A stretch of DNA of 64,000 nucleotides. Source: JAHQVI01 sp963749875. Its GTDB lineage: Bacteria; Pseudomonadota; Alphaproteobacteria; Rhizobiales; Rhodomicrobiaceae. How positions within the stretch are numbered: the stretch's first letter is position 1; every line of letters begins with the position of its first letter. The position numbers were made by a program, and so were the translations under genes. The stretch is taken from the NCBI GenBank assembly GCA_963749875.1, contig CAVVOX010000002.1:1240001-1304000 (forward strand). The letters run 5' to 3'. A model generated the notes under the pieces. It saw only the letters and a list, made by a program, of their open reading frames with translations. It did no database searches and had not been told where the DNA came from. Below are positions 62,146 to 64,000 of the stretch, piece by piece.

Positions 62146-63066
62146 ATGAAAATTGCCGTGATGGGCGCCGGCGCGCTCGGGTGCTATTTTGGCGGCCGGC
62201 TGGCGCAGGCCGGTCTTGAGACCGCATTCATTGCGCGCGGGGCCCATCTCGAGGCTCTCCAGCGCGACGGGTTGTTTATCGAAAGCCCGCTGGGCAACGC
62301 GCATATCACGCCGGTTACGGCAACGGACGACCCAGCAGCGGTCGGGCCCGTCGACCTTGTTCTGTTCCTCGTCAAGCTCTACGACACGGAAAGCGCGGCG
62401 CGCCAGATGGCGCCGCTCTTAGGCCCGCAGACGGCGGTCATCTCTTTTCAGAATGGGATCGAGGCCTGGGAGCGCATCGGTCGGATCGTCGGCATGGATC
62501 GCGTCATCGGCGGCACCGCCTTCATTCCCGCGGACATCCGCGCGCCGGGCATTGTCCGCCACAACGGCCCCTTTGCGCGTCTGACCATCGGCGAGTTCGA
62601 CGGGCGTCAATCCGCGCGATGCGAAGCCATTCGCGAGGCCTTCATGCGCGCAAATGTCAATATTGCCGTCGTCGAAGATATTCAGGTGAAGATCTGGGAG
62701 AAATTCATTGTGCTGAGCGCCCTCAGCGGCGTAACGACGCTCACGCGCCTGCCGATCGGCAATATTCTGGGCGATGCGCTGTGTGCGGAGCTTTTTGCCG
62801 CCGCTATCGAGGAGACCTCGGCTGTCGGCAAAGCGGCGTGCCCCGATCTGCCGGATGACGCGGCGGCGACGGCAATGACGGCCGTGCGCGGCTTTCCCAA
62901 GCCTATGCGCGCCTCGATGCTCGACGATCTGGAACGCGGCAAGCGGCTGGAACTCAACGATCTGAGCGGGGCCGTCGTTCGCTTTGGCGAAAAATTCGGC
63001 GTTGCGACCCCGGTGCACCGCACGATCCTGCAGGCCCTGCATCCGTACGGTCAGGGGCGCAAATGA
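62146..63066 (+). CDS. 2-dehydropantoate 2-reductase family protein (PanE/ApbA)
   Basis: A 306-residue NADP-binding protein. IAVMGAGALGCYFGGRLAQA is the nucleotide site, FLVKLYDTESAARQMAPLL and SFQNGIEAWERI follow the family, and VKIWEKFIVLSALSGVTTLT carries the catalytic Lys region (K-x-W-E-K). Canonical role: reduction of ketopantoate to pantoate in pantothenate synthesis, but many paralogues in catabolic regions have other 2-keto acid substrates. ATG 62146 follows GGGAGGACC. Confidence 0.85.
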   Translation: MKIAVMGAGALGCYFGGRLAQAGLETAFIARGAHLEALQRDGLFIESPLGNAHITPVTATDDPAAVGPVDLVLFLVKLYDTESAARQMAPLLGPQTAVISFQNGIEAWERIGRIVGMDRVIGGTAFIPADIRAPGIVRHNGPFARLTIGEFDGRQSARCEAIREAFMRANVNIAVVEDIQVKIWEKFIVLSALSGVTTLTRLPIGNILGDALCAELFAAAIEETSAVGKAACPDLPDDAAATAMTAVRGFPKPMRASMLDDLERGKRLELNDLSGAVVRFGEKFGVATPVHRTILQALHPYGQGRK

Positions 63067-63555
63067 GCAGGGGAGTGCGCCGCCGGACGGAGCAAAGCGG
63101 AGAGCCGGTGCCTATCGGCATATCAGCAACCTCGATGCATAACGGATAGAGAATTGGGCGCCGGATCCCCGCATCAAGTGCGGGCAGGCAAGTCCGGCGC
63201 GACGGGAAGTATTTCGGACGAATTCCCTCAACGCTGATCCTGCATTCGGTGAGAATGCAGGACCTGGGGTCCGTGAACAATTACCTGAGTGCAATCACAA
63301 TAGCAGCGAGGGTGATTGTCCACGGACTCCAGCGAGGAAAATGCGAGCATGCCCGCGGTCCTCGACTGAATCAGCGATAGTAGGCAGGGACGAACCAGTT
63401 CAAGCCAGGCTCATTCCAAAGTGAAGCACAAGCAAATTAGTCTAAGAAATTCTTGACGATCTGCCGTCTCCGGCTAAAAATCCAGATCCGAAAATTATAG
63501 AGCTCCCGCCCTTTCGAGTTTGGCGGGGAGCCAACTTTGACAGGGGGAAACAAGG
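63067..63555. other. Intergenic region with short palindromes
   Basis: Contains two palindromes: GCGCCGGA...TCCGGCGC (63158-63200, with an inner CCCGCATCAAGTGCGGG) and TCCTGCATTCGGTGAGAATG CAGGA (63238-63262, written in two parts). The last 200 bases are richer in A and T and lead into the TAXI gene. No gene is seen. Confidence 0.45.
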
Positions 63556-64000
63556 ATGGCGATACTGCGTGTATTTGGGTTGATATTTGGCGTCTTGATG
63601 GCTTCGCTCCTAACCATTGGGACCGTCGCGGCGCAGAACCCTCAAAATATTCGAAGCAAATATCAGGATGAGAAGGAATTAGCCAACGCATCAACTGTTA
63701 CAATCATTTCGTCTTCAATTTCGAGTACATACACAAGATTTGCGCAGGACATTCAAAATGTGCTTGATGACAAGACGGAAGGCGGGCTGCGTGTGCTTCC
63801 TATATTAGGGAGCGGTGGCGGACAAAATATTCATGATATGCTATTCCTCAAAGGCGTCGACATGGGCATAACCGACGCTGCCTATCTTAATTACTATAAG
63901 AAAAAAGATCCGGTTCTGTACGCCAATATCGAATCGCGGATTAATTATATATGCAAATTACTCAACGCCGAGTTCCATTTGCTTGTTCCAAACTCTATTA
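63556..64000 (+). CDS. TAXI-family TRAP binding protein, 5' part
   Basis: Open from ATG 63556 to the window end (148 codons seen). AAGG lies just upstream and GGGGGA further up. A signal peptide (VFGLIFGVLMASLLTIGTVA) precedes STVTIISSSISSTYTRFAQD and LRVLPILGSGGGQNIHDMLF followed by GVDMGITDAAYLNYYKKK, the typical layout of the TAXI (TRAP-associated extracytoplasmic immunogenic) family. Codon use is noticeably richer in A and T than most genes in the window. Partner membrane genes would lie beyond the edge. Confidence 0.78.
   Translation, partial: MAILRVFGLIFGVLMASLLTIGTVAAQNPQNIRSKYQDEKELANASTVTIISSSISSTYTRFAQDIQNVLDDKTEGGLRVLPILGSGGGQNIHDMLFLKGVDMGITDAAYLNYYKKKDPVLYANIESRINYICKLLNAEFHLLVPNSI

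Overview
The window looks like a chromosomal stretch of a GC-rich alphaproteobacterium, most likely of the Hyphomicrobiales (Rhizobiales). Evidence: ABC and TRAP transporters with alphaproteobacterial-style operons, a complete N-type ATPase operon, two sites matching the EcfG general-stress promoter (GGAAC-N16-CGTT), and short palindromic intergenic repeats of the kind common in that order. No rRNA or tRNA gene, CRISPR array or prophage was seen.

Layout. 1-7 kb: end of a CoxG-like gene, then a branched-chain amino-acid-type ABC transporter (livFGMHK, minus strand), a GtrA-like membrane protein and a GntR regulator. 7-12 kb: a fructosamine-kinase-like gene carrying an in-frame palindromic repeat, then a two-component cluster (sensor kinase, short response regulator, hybrid REC-kinase) with several frameshifts. 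12-21 kb: a catabolic block (DapA-like lyase, acyl-CoA synthetase, MaoC hydratase, SDR, cyclase) facing a frameshifted thiamine-diphosphate enzyme and a frameshifted aldehyde dehydrogenase. 21-23 kb: slipin and NfeD-type protease. 23.6-30.5 kb: a tightly overlapping MoxR/DUF58 operon ending with SpoIIM-like and RDD membrane proteins. 30.5-31.7 kb: a candidate stress-induced small RNA and a single-domain response regulator, each behind an EcfG-type promoter.

31.8-34.1 kb is an AT-rich island of different base composition: a 62-residue peptide gene with a good promoter, followed by two coupled alpha-helical proteins, the first resembling the DUF6895 family. It is the best candidate here for an undescribed system. 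34.6-38.4 kb encodes a three-subunit molybdenum aldehyde oxidoreductase (paoABC-like). Then follow an RTX beta-helix protein, an IS5-type transposase and a decayed membrane protein gene. 43.6-50.3 kb is the N-ATPase operon atpDCQRBEFAG, whose c-subunit gene has a one-base frameshift. 50.4-56.8 kb: a START-like exported protein and a uronate block (gntR-kduI-kduD, divergent from a TRAP transporter). 57-64 kb: DUF2478 protein, transposase remnant, a TRAP-type binding protein overlapping a GGDEF-EAL protein, a PanE-like reductase, and the start of a TAXI binding protein cut by the window end.

Two themes cross the window. First, a bi-hairpin repeat of about 102 bp occurs four times, once inside a protein gene without breaking its frame and twice in tandem starting at a stop codon. 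Second, five genes need eight small indels to read through; three of the single-base insertions lie inside what would be a GANTC site, so base-calling error at methylated sites must be weighed against true gene decay.
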